Of a stretch of 64,000 nt of DNA, positions 9,784-18,340 are shown one piece after another (the first letter of the stretch is position 1; the number at the start of each line of letters is the position of its first letter). The notes beneath the pieces were generated by a model. It did no database searches. It was not told the DNA's origin and worked only from the letters and a program-made list of their open reading frames with translations. Source of the DNA: Burkholderia sp. Nafp2/4-1b (GTDB taxonomy: Bacteria; Pseudomonadota; Gammaproteobacteria; Burkholderiales; Burkholderiaceae); assembly GCF_003635165.1 (NCBI RefSeq), contig NZ_ML058608.1, positions 248,001 to 312,000 of the forward strand, read 5' to 3'. The translations under genes and the position numbers were made by a program.

Positions 9784-10476
9784 TTAGAGGTGCTCGGCGA
9801 GGAACGTCAGCGTGCGGCCGTGCGCGAGCGCCGCCGCGCGCTGGTGATACGACGCGCGGTCCGTGCAGTTGAAGCCGTGCTCGGCGCCCGGGTACACATG
9901 GAACGACGCGTTGTCGCGGCCCGCGAACGCGGCCTTCACCTGCTCGACGGCGTCGGGCGGAATGCCGTGGTCGTTCTCAGCGTAGTGGAACAGGATCGGC
10001 TGCGTGACCTTGCCGGCGATATCGAGCGCATTCTGGATGCCGCCGCCGTAATAGGCGACCGCCGCATCGATCTTGCCGGCCGCGGCCGCGCGGTAGGCGA
10101 GCTGGCCGCCGAAGCAGTAGCCGATCGCGGCGAGCTTGCCGGCGACTTCGGGGCGGGCGCGCAGCGCATCGGCGGCCGCGCCGATGTCCGCGACCGCGAG
10201 GCCGATGTCGGTCTTCTTCATCAGCTCGATGCCCTTGTCGCGATCGGCGCCTTCGTAGGTCAGCTCGACGCGCGGCTGCGTGCGCCAGAACACGTCCGGC
10301 GCGAGCGCGACGAAGCCGTCGGCCGCGTACTGGTCGGCAACCGCGCGGATGTGCGAGTTCACGCCGAAGATTTCCTGGATGATGATGACGGCAGGGCCCT
10401 TGCCGCGCTTGGGCAGCGCGAGATAGCCGCCGAAGCTGTCGTTACCGGTCGGGATGTCGATCCATTGGGCAGTCAC
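9784..10476 (-). CDS. Dienelactone hydrolase family protein
   Basis: A 230-residue cytoplasmic alpha/beta hydrolase. The dienelactone hydrolase triad is complete: Cys121 in GYCFGGQ, Asp169 in AENDHG and His200 in PGAEHGF, with the accessory Glu35 in QEIFG. It lies 81 bp upstream of the amidase start and may be cotranscribed. No ring-cleavage pathway genes surround it, so carboxymethylenebutenolidase activity is not assured; many such proteins are general esterases. Confidence 0.88.
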   Translation of the reverse strand: MTAQWIDIPTGNDSFGGYLALPKRGKGPAVIIIQEIFGVNSHIRAVADQYAADGFVALAPDVFWRTQPRVELTYEGADRDKGIELMKKTDIGLAVADIGAAADALRARPEVAGKLAAIGYCFGGQLAYRAAAAGKIDAAVAYYGGGIQNALDIAGKVTQPILFHYAENDHGIPPDAVEQVKAAFAGRDNASFHVYPGAEHGFNCTDRASYHQRAAALAHGRTLTFLAEHL

Positions 10477-10753
10477 GTTGGAACTCCTGGCGAACGGGCG
10501 CGCGACACGCGCCGCGAGTGGAAAAAGGGGCGGCCTAGTGTGCCACCAATCCCGTGGGGCTGCAGCGGGCGCGGGGCGGCGTCCGCGGTGCGCGGAGGCG
10601 CGCAGTTGCGGGGAACCCGCGTGCCGCGCCTGCTTCTCGCGCAGCGATCGTTTTGATCTCGATTATTCATTTTTCGGCGGCGTGCCGCTTCGATAGAGTC
10701 GATGTGTCGGCCTTTACAAAGCGCTTTCGCGCATCGTCACCGAAGGATTCGCC

Positions 10754-11836
10754 ATGTCCGCCCGTGCCTTTTCCACTCCGTTTTCCGAACGCTTCGGCCT
10801 GCGCCTGCCGCTCGTGCAGGCGCCGATGGTCGGGGCGACCACGGCCGCGATGGTCGCCGCCGCGTCCAATGCCGGCGCGCTCGGCAGCCTCGGCGCCGGC
10901 GCGTTCGCGCCGGATCGCATCGCAACCGAAGTCGCCGCGATTCGCGCGGCAACCGAGCGCCCGTTTGCCGTGAACCTGTTCGTGCTGCCCGATGAAGCCG
11001 CGCCCGACGCGGCGACCGTCGCGCGCGCGCTCGCCGCGATCGATCCGTTGAACGCGGCGCTCGGGCTGCCGCCCGGCACCGCGCCCGCGCGCTATGCGCC
11101 CGACTTCCGCGCGCAGCTCGATGCGCTCGTCGCGCTGCGCGTGCCGGTCGCGAGCTTCACGTTCGGCGTGCTCGACGCGGCCGACGTCGCGCGCCTGCAT
11201 GCCGCCGGTACCTATGTGATCGGCACCGCGACGCACGTCGCCGAAGGGCTCGCGTGGCAGGCGGCAGGCGCCGACGCGATTTCCGCACAAGGCGCCGAAG
11301 CCGGCGGCCATCGCGGCACCTTCATCGGCTCGGCCGACGACGCGCTGGTCGGCACGCTCGCGCTGGTGCCGCAGCTCGTCGACGCGACCGGGCTGCCCGT
11401 GCTCGCCGCGGGCGGCATCATGGACGGCCGCGGGATCGCCGCCGCGCTGGCGCTTGGCGCGCAGGGCGCACAACTCGGCACCGCGTTCCTGACCTGCGCG
11501 GAAAGCGGGATCGCGGCGGACTGGAAGGCGCGGCTCTTCGCGAGCACTGATACGTCGACACAGGTGACGCGTGCAATCACCGGGCGCCATGCGCGCGGGT
11601 TGCGCAACACGTTGATGGCGCGGCTCGGCGAGCGCGTGGCCGATGCCGCGCCGTATCCGGTGCAGAACGCGCTGACCCAGCCGCTGCGCCAGGCGGCCGC
11701 GCGCGCGAACGACGGCGACTACCTGTCGCTGTGGGCAGGGCAGGGCGCGCCGCTCGCGCGCCGGCGCGACGCCGCGCTGACGACATCGCAACTCGTCGAC
11801 GCGCTCGACGCCGAATGGCGCGCCGCGGCCGCGTGA
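10754..11836 (+). CDS. Nitronate monooxygenase (2-nitropropane dioxygenase family)
   Basis: A 360-residue FMN-dependent TIM-barrel enzyme that oxidises alkyl nitronates such as propionate 3-nitronate. Family features: LPLVQAPMVG at the N terminus, QGAEAGGHRGTF with the conserved His, LAAGGIMDGRGIAAALALGA phosphate-binding segment, and GAQLGTAFLTCAES. The start ATG follows a GAAGGA at 10741. It is flanked by a divergent hydrolase gene and its own terminator, so it is likely transcribed alone. Confidence 0.88.
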   Translation: MSARAFSTPFSERFGLRLPLVQAPMVGATTAAMVAAASNAGALGSLGAGAFAPDRIATEVAAIRAATERPFAVNLFVLPDEAAPDAATVARALAAIDPLNAALGLPPGTAPARYAPDFRAQLDALVALRVPVASFTFGVLDAADVARLHAAGTYVIGTATHVAEGLAWQAAGADAISAQGAEAGGHRGTFIGSADDALVGTLALVPQLVDATGLPVLAAGGIMDGRGIAAALALGAQGAQLGTAFLTCAESGIAADWKARLFASTDTSTQVTRAITGRHARGLRNTLMARLGERVADAAPYPVQNALTQPLRQAAARANDGDYLSLWAGQGAPLARRRDAALTTSQLVDALDAEWRAAAA

Positions 11837-11855
11837 CCGCTTCGTGGCGGAGCGG

Positions 11856-11890
11856 GAAACGCGCGTGTTGTCACGCGCGTTTCATTGTTT
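11856..11890 (+). terminator. Rho-independent terminator after nitronate monooxygenase
   Basis: GAAACGCGCGTG, loop TTGT, CACGCGCGTTTC, then ATTGTTT. The stem is a perfect 12 bp and starts 20 bp after the stop codon. Confidence 0.85.
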
Positions 11891-12265
11891 CATTCAATGA
11901 TCACGCGCACAAAATACCGAATCGAAATGACGCGGGAATGCTTTAAATCAACCTTCCACGCAGGCTTCCGTGGTTAGCGGAAACCCTTATTCGGCGGGCC
12001 TCGCAGCGATATTCGAGGCGTCTTTCCAACGCACCGGTATCGGTAGTGTTACCACTACCCCAAAAAAGTCCCACAAATTAATTTGATCACCTACACTTGC
12101 GCGCAAGTACGGGCGGGCGGCTGCTAAAAGCGGTCGTTTCCCCACGTGCTTGAGGCCAAGTGCATGAACGATGCATCCGGCGAATCGTCCAGTGAATGCA
12201 AACACAGGGATGGCAGCGGGGCACCGGGCGATGGCGTTTTATTGGGACCGAAACTGGAGACTTAC
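11891..12265. other. Long leader/regulatory region upstream of livK
   Basis: 375 bp without a convincing gene, clearly more AT-rich than its surroundings. It contains the perfect palindrome GGTAGTG-TTAC-CACTACC at 12042-12059, followed by CCCAAAAAAG and an AT-rich stretch (ACAAATTAATTTG). A TACACT at 12092-12097 could be a -10 box but lacks a good -35. A short open frame runs in phase into livK from 12146, but it has no ribosome binding site and the livK signal peptide begins at 12266. Confidence 0.6.
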
Positions 12266-13408
12266 ATGAATATCAAGATGCAAAAGCTGTTGCCGATCAC
12301 CGCCGCGGCGATGCTGTGCGTTGCAGCTGCAAGCAACGCGGCCGCCGATCAAGTCGTCAAGATCGGCCACGTCGCGCCCTTGACGGGCGGCATTGCACAC
12401 CTGGGCAAGGACAACGAAAACGGCGCGCGTCTCGCGGTCGAAGAGATCAACGCCAAGGGTCTCACGGTCGGCGGGCAGAAAATCACGCTGCAACTGGACC
12501 CGCAGGATGACGCGGCCGACCCCCGTCAGGCCACGCAAGTCGCGCAGAAGCTCGTCGACGACAAGGTCGTCGCAGTGGTCGGCCACCTGAACTCGGGCAC
12601 GTCGATCCCGGCATCGAAGATCTACAGCGATTCGGGCATCGTGCAGATCTCGCCGTCGGCGACCAACCCGGCTTACACGCAGCAGGGCTTCAAGACCACG
12701 TACCGCGTGGTCGCGACCGATGCGCAGCAGGGCCCGGCACTCGCCGACTACGCGCATTCGAAGGGCATCAAGAGCGTCGCGGTGGTCGACGATTCGACCG
12801 CTTACGGCCAGGGTCTCGCGAACGAGTTCGAGAAGAAGGCGAAGGCGCTCGGCCTGAAGGTGGTCTCGCACGACGCGACCAACGACAAGGCGGTCGACTT
12901 CCGCGCGATTCTGACCAAGATCAAGGGCGAGAACCCGGACGCGATCATGTACGGCGGCATGGACGCCACCGGCGGCCCGTTCGCGAAACAGGCGAAGCAG
13001 CTCGGCCTGCGCGCGAAGATCCTCGCGGGCGACGGCGTGTGCACGGAGAAGCTGGCTGACCTGGCCGGCGACGCGACCGACAACGTCGTGTGCTCGGAAG
13101 CCGGCGCTTCGCTCGAGAAGATGCCGGGCGGCGCAGCATTCAAGGCGAAGTACGAGAAGCGCTTCGGCCAGCCGATCCAGATCTACGCACCGTTCACGTA
13201 TGACGCCGTGTACATCATCGCCGACGCGATGAAGCGCTCGAACTCGACGGACCCGGCGAAGATCCTCTCGGCGATGCCGGCGACGAAGTACACGGGCGTG
13301 ATCGGCACGACGACCTTCGACTCGAAGGGCGACCTGCAGCACGGCGTGATCTCGCTGTACAACTACAAGAGCGGCAAGAAGACGCTGCTCGACGAAGTGA
13401 AGATGTAA
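12266..13408 (+). CDS. livK: Branched-chain amino acid ABC transporter, periplasmic binding protein
   Basis: A 380-residue type 1 periplasmic binding protein. The N terminus MNIKMQKLLPITAAAMLCVA is a signal peptide, cleaved near SNAAA-DQ. The mature start VVKIGHVAPLTGGIAHLGKD is typical of LivJ/LivK, as is GHLNSGTSIPASKIYSDSGI (ligand-contacting Ser/Thr). The start is set by GGAGA 6 bases before ATG 12266. The permease and ATPase genes are not beside it, so it is an orphan binding protein here. The exact ligand (Leu/Ile/Val or relatives) cannot be read from sequence. Confidence 0.92.
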   Translation: MNIKMQKLLPITAAAMLCVAAASNAAADQVVKIGHVAPLTGGIAHLGKDNENGARLAVEEINAKGLTVGGQKITLQLDPQDDAADPRQATQVAQKLVDDKVVAVVGHLNSGTSIPASKIYSDSGIVQISPSATNPAYTQQGFKTTYRVVATDAQQGPALADYAHSKGIKSVAVVDDSTAYGQGLANEFEKKAKALGLKVVSHDATNDKAVDFRAILTKIKGENPDAIMYGGMDATGGPFAKQAKQLGLRAKILAGDGVCTEKLADLAGDATDNVVCSEAGASLEKMPGGAAFKAKYEKRFGQPIQIYAPFTYDAVYIIADAMKRSNSTDPAKILSAMPATKYTGVIGTTTFDSKGDLQHGVISLYNYKSGKKTLLDEVKM

Positions 13409-13434
13409 GCTGACAAGCGGTCGACAGAGGGGTG

Positions 13435-13472
13435 AAAGCGCGCCTGCGGCAACGCAGGCGCGCTTTCTTTTT
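13435..13472 (+). terminator. Rho-independent terminator after livK
   Basis: AAAGCGCGCCTGCG, loop GCAA-type, CGCAGGCGCGCTTT, then CTTTTT; 26 bp after the livK stop and convergent with the MFS gene. Confidence 0.93.
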
Positions 13473-13507
13473 GGCCGTCGTGCAGCGGCGGCGTACCCGC
13501 CGCGCGG

Positions 13508-14722
13508 TCAGATCTTCAGGCGCGTGAGCACCTTCGGCGCGACGACGGCGACGAGCGCCGCGCACAGCGCGACGACCGACAGGCCGACCGTCAGGTTCGC
13601 GGTCTGCGCCACGGCGCCGATCACGACCGGACCGAACAGCAGTCCGAAATACGCGAGCCCGGCCACGTGCGCGAGCCCTTCGGCCGCGTGGATGCCTTTC
13701 ACGCGCGCGGCCGCCGCGAACAGCACCGGCATCATGTTCGCGAGGCCGAGGCCCATCAGCGTGAAGCCGGTCAGCACCGCGATCGCGTTCGGCAACAGCA
13801 GCGCGCCGATCATCCCGGCGCACGCAAGCGACGCGCTCGCGAACACGAGCTGCGGCGCGCCGAAGCGCGCGCGCACCGCGTCGCCCGCGAAACGCGCGAT
13901 CGCCATCCCGCCGGAGAACGCCGCGTACGCGGCGCTCGCGAGCGCGGGGCTCGCCGCGACGACGTCGCGCATGTAGACCGTCGCCCAGTCGTACATCGCG
14001 CCTTCGGCGATCAGCGCGATCAACGCGATGCCGCCGAGCATCCACAGCGCGGCCGAGCGCCAGCGATTGCCGCCGCCGTGCGCGTGTTCGTGATGCGGGA
14101 CGTGCGGCAGCACGGCCGGGCTCGCGACCAGCAGCACCACCGCGTTGATGGCCGCCGCGAGCGCGAGGTGCACGGCCGGCGCCATGCCGGCCGACAGCAG
14201 CGCACCGCCGACCGCCGCGCCCGCCATCCCGCCGATGCTGAACATCCCGTGCAGCGACGACATGATCGGCTTGCCGAGCGCAAGCTCGACCGCGCTCGCC
14301 TCGGCATTCATCGCGACGTCGAGCGTGGCCATCGAGAAGCCGAACAGCGCGAGCACGACGAGCAGCATCCAGTAGTCGGGCACGACGAGGATCAGCGCCG
14401 CGCACGCGGACATCGTGAGCCCGCCGGCGAGGCATGCGGTGCGCGAGCCGACGCGCGCGATCCAGCGCGCGATCGTCAGCATCGCGGCGATCGAGCCGCC
14501 GGCGACCGCGAACAGCGCGATCGACAGCAGCCCCGGGCTCAGCGCGAACTTGTCGCGCACGGTCGGTACATGCACACCCCACGACGCGTACATCATGCCG
14601 GCGACGAAGAACAGCGCCATCGTCGCCGTGCGGGCGCGCTGGCGGACCGGCAACGCGAGCACGCGATGCGCGTCGGGCGGTGCGGCGAAGTCGGATGAAG
14701 ATCGGGCTGAAGATTCGGACAC
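13508..14722 (-). CDS. MFS transporter
   Basis: A 404-residue major facilitator protein with twelve predicted helices, in the inner membrane. The N-terminal part has FVAGMMYASWGVHVPTVRDK, the loop-like region after helix 1 found in FucP/YbjJ-type carriers; the central loop PHVPHHEHAHGGGN is His-rich. The GTG at 14722 (VSESSARS) is chosen to give the family length; upstream frame is open but Arg-rich and unlike a protein. Substrate unknown. It is divergent from the next gene. Confidence 0.82.
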   Translation of the reverse strand: MSESSARSSSDFAAPPDAHRVLALPVRQRARTATMALFFVAGMMYASWGVHVPTVRDKFALSPGLLSIALFAVAGGSIAAMLTIARWIARVGSRTACLAGGLTMSACAALILVVPDYWMLLVVLALFGFSMATLDVAMNAEASAVELALGKPIMSSLHGMFSIGGMAGAAVGGALLSAGMAPAVHLALAAAINAVVLLVASPAVLPHVPHHEHAHGGGNRWRSAALWMLGGIALIALIAEGAMYDWATVYMRDVVAASPALASAAYAAFSGGMAIARFAGDAVRARFGAPQLVFASASLACAGMIGALLLPNAIAVLTGFTLMGLGLANMMPVLFAAAARVKGIHAAEGLAHVAGLAYFGLLFGPVVIGAVAQTANLTVGLSVVALCAALVAVVAPKVLTRLKI

Positions 14723-15018
14723 GGAATGCTCTTGAATGGACGATGCGCGGGCGCGTCGCGCCTGCTGGATTTGTCTGATTCTATCGAACCGCTTTCGGTC
14801 TTGTCGGCACGCCGGCCGTTCGGCCGACCGCGGGCGTCGGGCACGGCGCGGGCTGCGTCGGCCATCCGGCCGATGCGCGGCGGACCGCCGCCGCGGGTAA
14901 CATCGATGCGCAGGCGGCATACCCGGTGCGCCTTCATGATGCGCACCGTCGCCGTTGTTGGCGATGTTGGCGTTGTTGCCGCTGTTGCCGCCCAGGCCTT
15001 CCGACCGCAGGAGTCTCC

Positions 15019-15678
15019 GTGAACATCGAACCCGCCGTTGCCCTTCATCTGCTGCACCGTTGCGCGCTCGGCACGCTCGCGACCCACGCGCGCGAGCCGC
15101 AAGGTTTTCCGTATCCGACCGTCGTGCCGTTTGCGCCGGATGCGAACCATCGGCCCGTGATTCTCGTGAGCGGCCTCGCCGAGCACACGCGCAACCTCGT
15201 TGCCGATCCGCGCGCGGGCTTCCTCGTCGTCGATGCGCCCGATGGCGACGTGCTGAACGCCGAGCGCGCGACGCTGCTCGGACGCTTCGTGCCGCTCGGC
15301 GACGATCCGCATGTCGCCGCGCGCTACACGCGCTATGAACCGGACGCCGCGCGCTATCTCGCGCTCGGCGATTTCACGTTCTGGGCGCTCGAGATCGAAC
15401 GGTTGCGCTATATCGGCGGATTCGGCCGCATGGGCTGGGTGGATGGCAGCGGGCTCGCCGCGCTGCCGCCGCTCGGCTTCGACGACGAACGGGCGTTGTG
15501 GGCCGCGTACGACACGAGCGCCGCGCGCCGGGCCGGGCTCGACCTCCTGGGCGTCGACCGCCACGGCGCCGACTGGCGCTGCGACGGCCGCCGCGTGCGC
15601 ACGCCGTTCGACCCGATTCCGGGCGACGCCCGCGCGCTGCGCGACCGGTTGCTGGCATGCGCGCGGGATGTGGCGTGA
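15019..15678 (+). CDS. HugZ-like / pyridoxamine 5'-phosphate oxidase-fold protein
   Basis: A 219-residue protein of the split-barrel flavin-binding fold. The order ALGTLATHAREPQGFPYPTV, SGLAEHTRNLVADPRAGFLV, then LERATLLGRF-type segment matches the HugZ/CREG group, which includes haem-utilisation proteins. The C-terminal half resembles the DUF2470-like tail that contacts haem in HugZ, but the His ligands could not be assigned with confidence. The GTG start at 15019 follows CGCAGGAG. No haem uptake genes lie nearby, so role is inferred only from the family. Confidence 0.75.
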   Translation: MNIEPAVALHLLHRCALGTLATHAREPQGFPYPTVVPFAPDANHRPVILVSGLAEHTRNLVADPRAGFLVVDAPDGDVLNAERATLLGRFVPLGDDPHVAARYTRYEPDAARYLALGDFTFWALEIERLRYIGGFGRMGWVDGSGLAALPPLGFDDERALWAAYDTSAARRAGLDLLGVDRHGADWRCDGRRVRTPFDPIPGDARALRDRLLACARDVA

Positions 15679-16033
15679 CGTCGCGGATATTGCGTTGTCT
15701 GTTTAGCCGCCATCGGCATGCGATATTCACAAACCTGTCGCCTGATGAAAGCTTCGATTTTTTCGCATGCAGGGTAATTGCGTATATTGATAGACCTATT
15801 ACCGGATCGGTAATGTCCTAATCTCTATGCAAGCACGTAAAAATTTGAGAAAAGGCCGCGGCCGGTCAAAATGACGGGTATGAATTACGATTGGTCTCGG
15901 GATTTTCGTGAATCGCACTTGTATCAAATCTTTTTTGTGCTAATCTCTGCCTTCGAAAATCCGAGGCACAAAAATTCCATGAATGGTGAGCCGGCTCCAG
16001 ATCGGCCCCATTGGTCATATAGAAAGGGAAACT
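15679..16033. other. AT-rich regulatory region upstream of hns-like gene
   Basis: 355 bp without a gene and markedly AT-richer than the window. It holds a perfect palindrome ATTACCG-GAT-CGGTAAT at 15798-15814 and, at 15919-15946, a promoter with TTGTAT and TAATCT 16 bp apart, which fits transcription of the H-NS-like gene starting near 15953. Confidence 0.6.
15919..15946 (+). promoter_or_regulatory. Probable promoter of the H-NS-like gene
   Basis: -35 TTGTAT at 15919-15924 and -10 TAATCT at 15941-15946 with a 16-bp spacer. The leader to the ATG at 16034 would be about 80 nt. Confidence 0.55.
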
Positions 16034-16327
16034 ATGTCTTCTTACAAGGACCTGCTGGCCCAGCGGGAGAAGCTGGAGAAGCAAATCGAAGAAGCGAAGT
16101 CGCGCGAATACGCCGAAGTGCTGAATGACGTGAAGCAGAAAATTTCCGACTACGGTTTTTCGCTCGCCGAACTCGGTCTCAGCCGCGCGAAGGCAGGCAA
16201 GGTTGGCCGCCCGCGCGCAGGCGTGGCAGCCAAGTATCGCGATCCGGAAACGGGCGCGACGTGGTCGGGCCGCGGCAAGCCGCCGCGCTGGATCGCGGGC
16301 AAGGACCGCGAACAGTTTGCGATTTAA
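16034..16327 (+). CDS. H-NS family nucleoid-associated protein
   Basis: A 97-residue DNA-binding protein of the H-NS/BpH3 type. The N-terminal half is a heptad-rich coiled coil (LLAQREKLEKQIEEAKSREY) for oligomerisation; the C terminus carries the H-NS DNA-binding signature in TWSGRGKPPRWI, preceded by an AT-hook-like KVGRPRAG. Such proteins silence AT-rich and horizontally acquired DNA. The ATG at 16034 follows GAAAGGG; it has its own promoter and terminator, so it is monocistronic. Burkholderia genomes carry several paralogues. Confidence 0.92.
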   Translation: MSSYKDLLAQREKLEKQIEEAKSREYAEVLNDVKQKISDYGFSLAELGLSRAKAGKVGRPRAGVAAKYRDPETGATWSGRGKPPRWIAGKDREQFAI

Positions 16328-16350
16328 ACGATTGTTTAAGTCGTTGTCTC

Positions 16351-16388
16351 AAAAAGAGCCGCGTATCCGTAGAGAGCGCGGCTTTTTT
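16351..16388 (+). terminator. Rho-independent terminator of the H-NS-like gene
   Basis: GAGCCGCG and CGCGGCTTTTTT pair around a loop of about 14 nt, with an A5 run before the stem and T6 after it. Confidence 0.85.
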
Positions 16389-16563
16389 GTATTTGGGCAT
16401 CGGAATGTATGCTCGTTGTCATGAAAATGTCAGGAACGGGTGTGAATGGTAATGCAACCCGTTCGCATAAGCGGTTGATTTAAAGGGAAAATTTGGGGTT
16501 ATCGGAATGCCCTGCGGGCATCGTTTGGTAGAATTCCGTATCCCAACCGATATCTCGTATTTC

Positions 16564-17721
16564 ATGTCCACGTTTTCCGGCGACGCGCAAAGCGCGGATA
16601 AGCACGCGGTCGCGCGCAAGAGCACCCTGGTCAGTATTGTGCTGAATGTCGTGCTTGCGACGTTTCAGATCGCAGTGGGCGTCGTTGCGCATTCTCAGGC
16701 ATTGATTGCCGACGGCGTCCATTCGATTTCCGATTTGATCTCGGATTTTGTCGTACTGGTTGCGAATCGCCATAGTGGTGCGTCGCCGGACGCCGATCAC
16801 AATTACGGACACAGTCGCTACGAGACCGTCGCGTCGCTGTTTCTCGGCGCGATCCTGATCGCGGTCGGCATCGGGATGCTCTGGCGCGCCGGCAACCGTC
16901 TCGTGAACCTCGAGAACATCCCGGCCATCCATTTTTCCGCGCTGATCGTCGCGCTGACCGTGCTCGTGTCGAAGGAGGCGCTGTTCCGCTACATGCTGCG
17001 CGAGGCGCGGCGCGTGCGTTCGGCGATGCTCGTGGCGAACGCATGGCATGCGCGCTCGGACGCCGCATCGTCGCTCGTCGTCGCGATCGGCATCGTCGGC
17101 AGTCTCGCCGGCGTGCGGCTGCTCGACCCGATCGCCGCCGCGATCGTCGGGTTCATGGTCGCGCGCATGGGCTGGACGTTCGGCTATGACGCGCTGCAGG
17201 ATCTGTCGGACCGCGCGCTCGACACCACCGCGTCGGCCGAGATCCGCGCGCTGCTCGCGGCGACGCCGGGCGTGCGCGACGTGCACGACCTGCGTACCCG
17301 CAAGATGGGCGACGCGGCGCTCGTCGACGCGCACATCATCGTCGACCCGATGATCTCCGTGTCCGAAGGGCACTACATCGCGGAAACCGCGCGGGCGAGC
17401 GTGCTGCGCGACCCGCGCGTGCTCGACGCGCTGATCCACGTCGATCCGGAGAACGACGCGGCGCGCCGTCCGGCGCTGGCGCTGCCGCCGCGTGCCGAGA
17501 TCGAAACGCGGCTCGAGGCCGCGCTCGCGCAGCGCGGGCTGCATCCGGCCGCGATCAACCTGCACTACCTGAGCACGGGGCTCGAGATCGACGTGACGCT
17601 TGACGCCGGCGCGGGTGAACCCGACGCGGCGCTGGCCGGCCGGCTCGATGTCGATGCGCTGAAGCGGCAGTTCGGCGCGCGTAGGATCGGCTTCACGCGC
17701 GGGCTGCCCGCGCAGGCGTGA
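16564..17721 (+). CDS. Cation diffusion facilitator (CDF) metal exporter
   Basis: A 385-residue inner-membrane cation/proton antiporter of the CDF family, exporting divalent metals such as Zn, Co, Fe or Mn. Signature: SQALIADGVHSISDLISDFV in helix 2 and WHARSDAASSLVV in helix 5, each supplying the acidic and His metal ligands, then a cytoplasmic domain (ATPGVRDVHDLRTRKMGD). A TAGAAT at 16529-16534 would place the transcript start just ahead of the ATG at 16564, favouring this start over the upstream ATG at 16507. The C-terminal extension after residue 300 is longer than in short CDF proteins. Confidence 0.9.
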   Translation: MSTFSGDAQSADKHAVARKSTLVSIVLNVVLATFQIAVGVVAHSQALIADGVHSISDLISDFVVLVANRHSGASPDADHNYGHSRYETVASLFLGAILIAVGIGMLWRAGNRLVNLENIPAIHFSALIVALTVLVSKEALFRYMLREARRVRSAMLVANAWHARSDAASSLVVAIGIVGSLAGVRLLDPIAAAIVGFMVARMGWTFGYDALQDLSDRALDTTASAEIRALLAATPGVRDVHDLRTRKMGDAALVDAHIIVDPMISVSEGHYIAETARASVLRDPRVLDALIHVDPENDAARRPALALPPRAEIETRLEAALAQRGLHPAAINLHYLSTGLEIDVTLDAGAGEPDAALAGRLDVDALKRQFGARRIGFTRGLPAQA

Positions 17722-17741
17722 CCACGCAGGCGCAAGCGCGC

Positions 17742-17793
17742 GGCGGACGAACGCGGCGCGCGCGTCAGGCGGACGAACGCAGCGCGCGCGTTA
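17742..17793. repeat. 26-bp tandem duplication across the Lrp gene stop
   Basis: Two adjoining copies of a 26-mer beginning GGCGGACGAACGC and ending GCGCGCGCGT(C/T)A, 17742-17767 and 17768-17793, differ at two positions. The second copy carries the TAA stop (minus strand) of the Lrp gene; the first copy carries TGA at the same place in the unit. Confidence 0.9.
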
Positions 17794-18261
17794 CAACGGC
17801 AGCTGCGTGTCGAACTTGATTTCGCGCAGCACGACGCTCGTGCGCACCTGCGACACGGCCGGGATCTTGAAGATCCGTTCATGCAGGAACACGTCGTAGG
17901 CCTTGATGTCGGGTGCGACGATCTTGAGGATGTAATCGGCTTCGCCCGTCGTGCTGTAGCACTCGGTGACTTCCGGGCAGGTCGAGATCTCGCGCTCGAA
18001 CTGTTCGACGCCGCCTTCGTTGTGGCGGGTCAGGTGCACGTGCGCGAGCGCGCACACGTGCAGGCCGAGCTTCTCGCGATCGAGCAGCGCGGTGTAGCGC
18101 TGGATCACGCCGGACTGTTCCATGTCCTTGATGCGGCGCCAGCACGGCGTGCTCGACAGGCCGACCTGGTCGGAAATTTCCTGTACGGAACGGCGCGCGT
18201 CGAGCTGCAACAGGCGAAGGATTTTTTGCGAAAAGGAATCGAGCGTCACCTGCGCCTCCAT
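17791..18261 (-). CDS. Lrp/AsnC family transcriptional regulator
   Basis: A 156-residue regulator. The N-terminal helix-turn-helix reads ILRLLQLDARRSVQEISDQVGLSSTP (split here from the longer motif) and CWRRIKDMEQSGVI, the C-terminal RAM domain has CPEVTECYSTTGEADYILKI, the usual ligand-binding turn. The effector, probably an amino acid, is unknown. The gene stands alone; its stop codon lies inside a 26-bp tandem repeat. Confidence 0.92.
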   Translation of the reverse strand: MEAQVTLDSFSQKILRLLQLDARRSVQEISDQVGLSSTPCWRRIKDMEQSGVIQRYTALLDREKLGLHVCALAHVHLTRHNEGGVEQFEREISTCPEVTECYSTTGEADYILKIVAPDIKAYDVFLHERIFKIPAVSQVRTSVVLREIKFDTQLPL

Positions 18262-18340
18262 GCGGCAGCTACAACACGCTGAATGTTAGAGTGCCGGGAA
18301 AGGAAAGGCAATCTGGCAGCGTTCCGGTGAGCGAGATTCG

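Noticed and set aside
10477..10753. Small protein gene in the 277-bp gap before nitronate monooxygenase
   Set aside because: Only short Arg-rich frames without ribosome binding sites; nothing else seen there.
12042..12060. Terminator before livK
   Set aside because: The inverted repeat has no T-run on either strand, only CCC-AAAAAA downstream; listed as an operator-like site instead.
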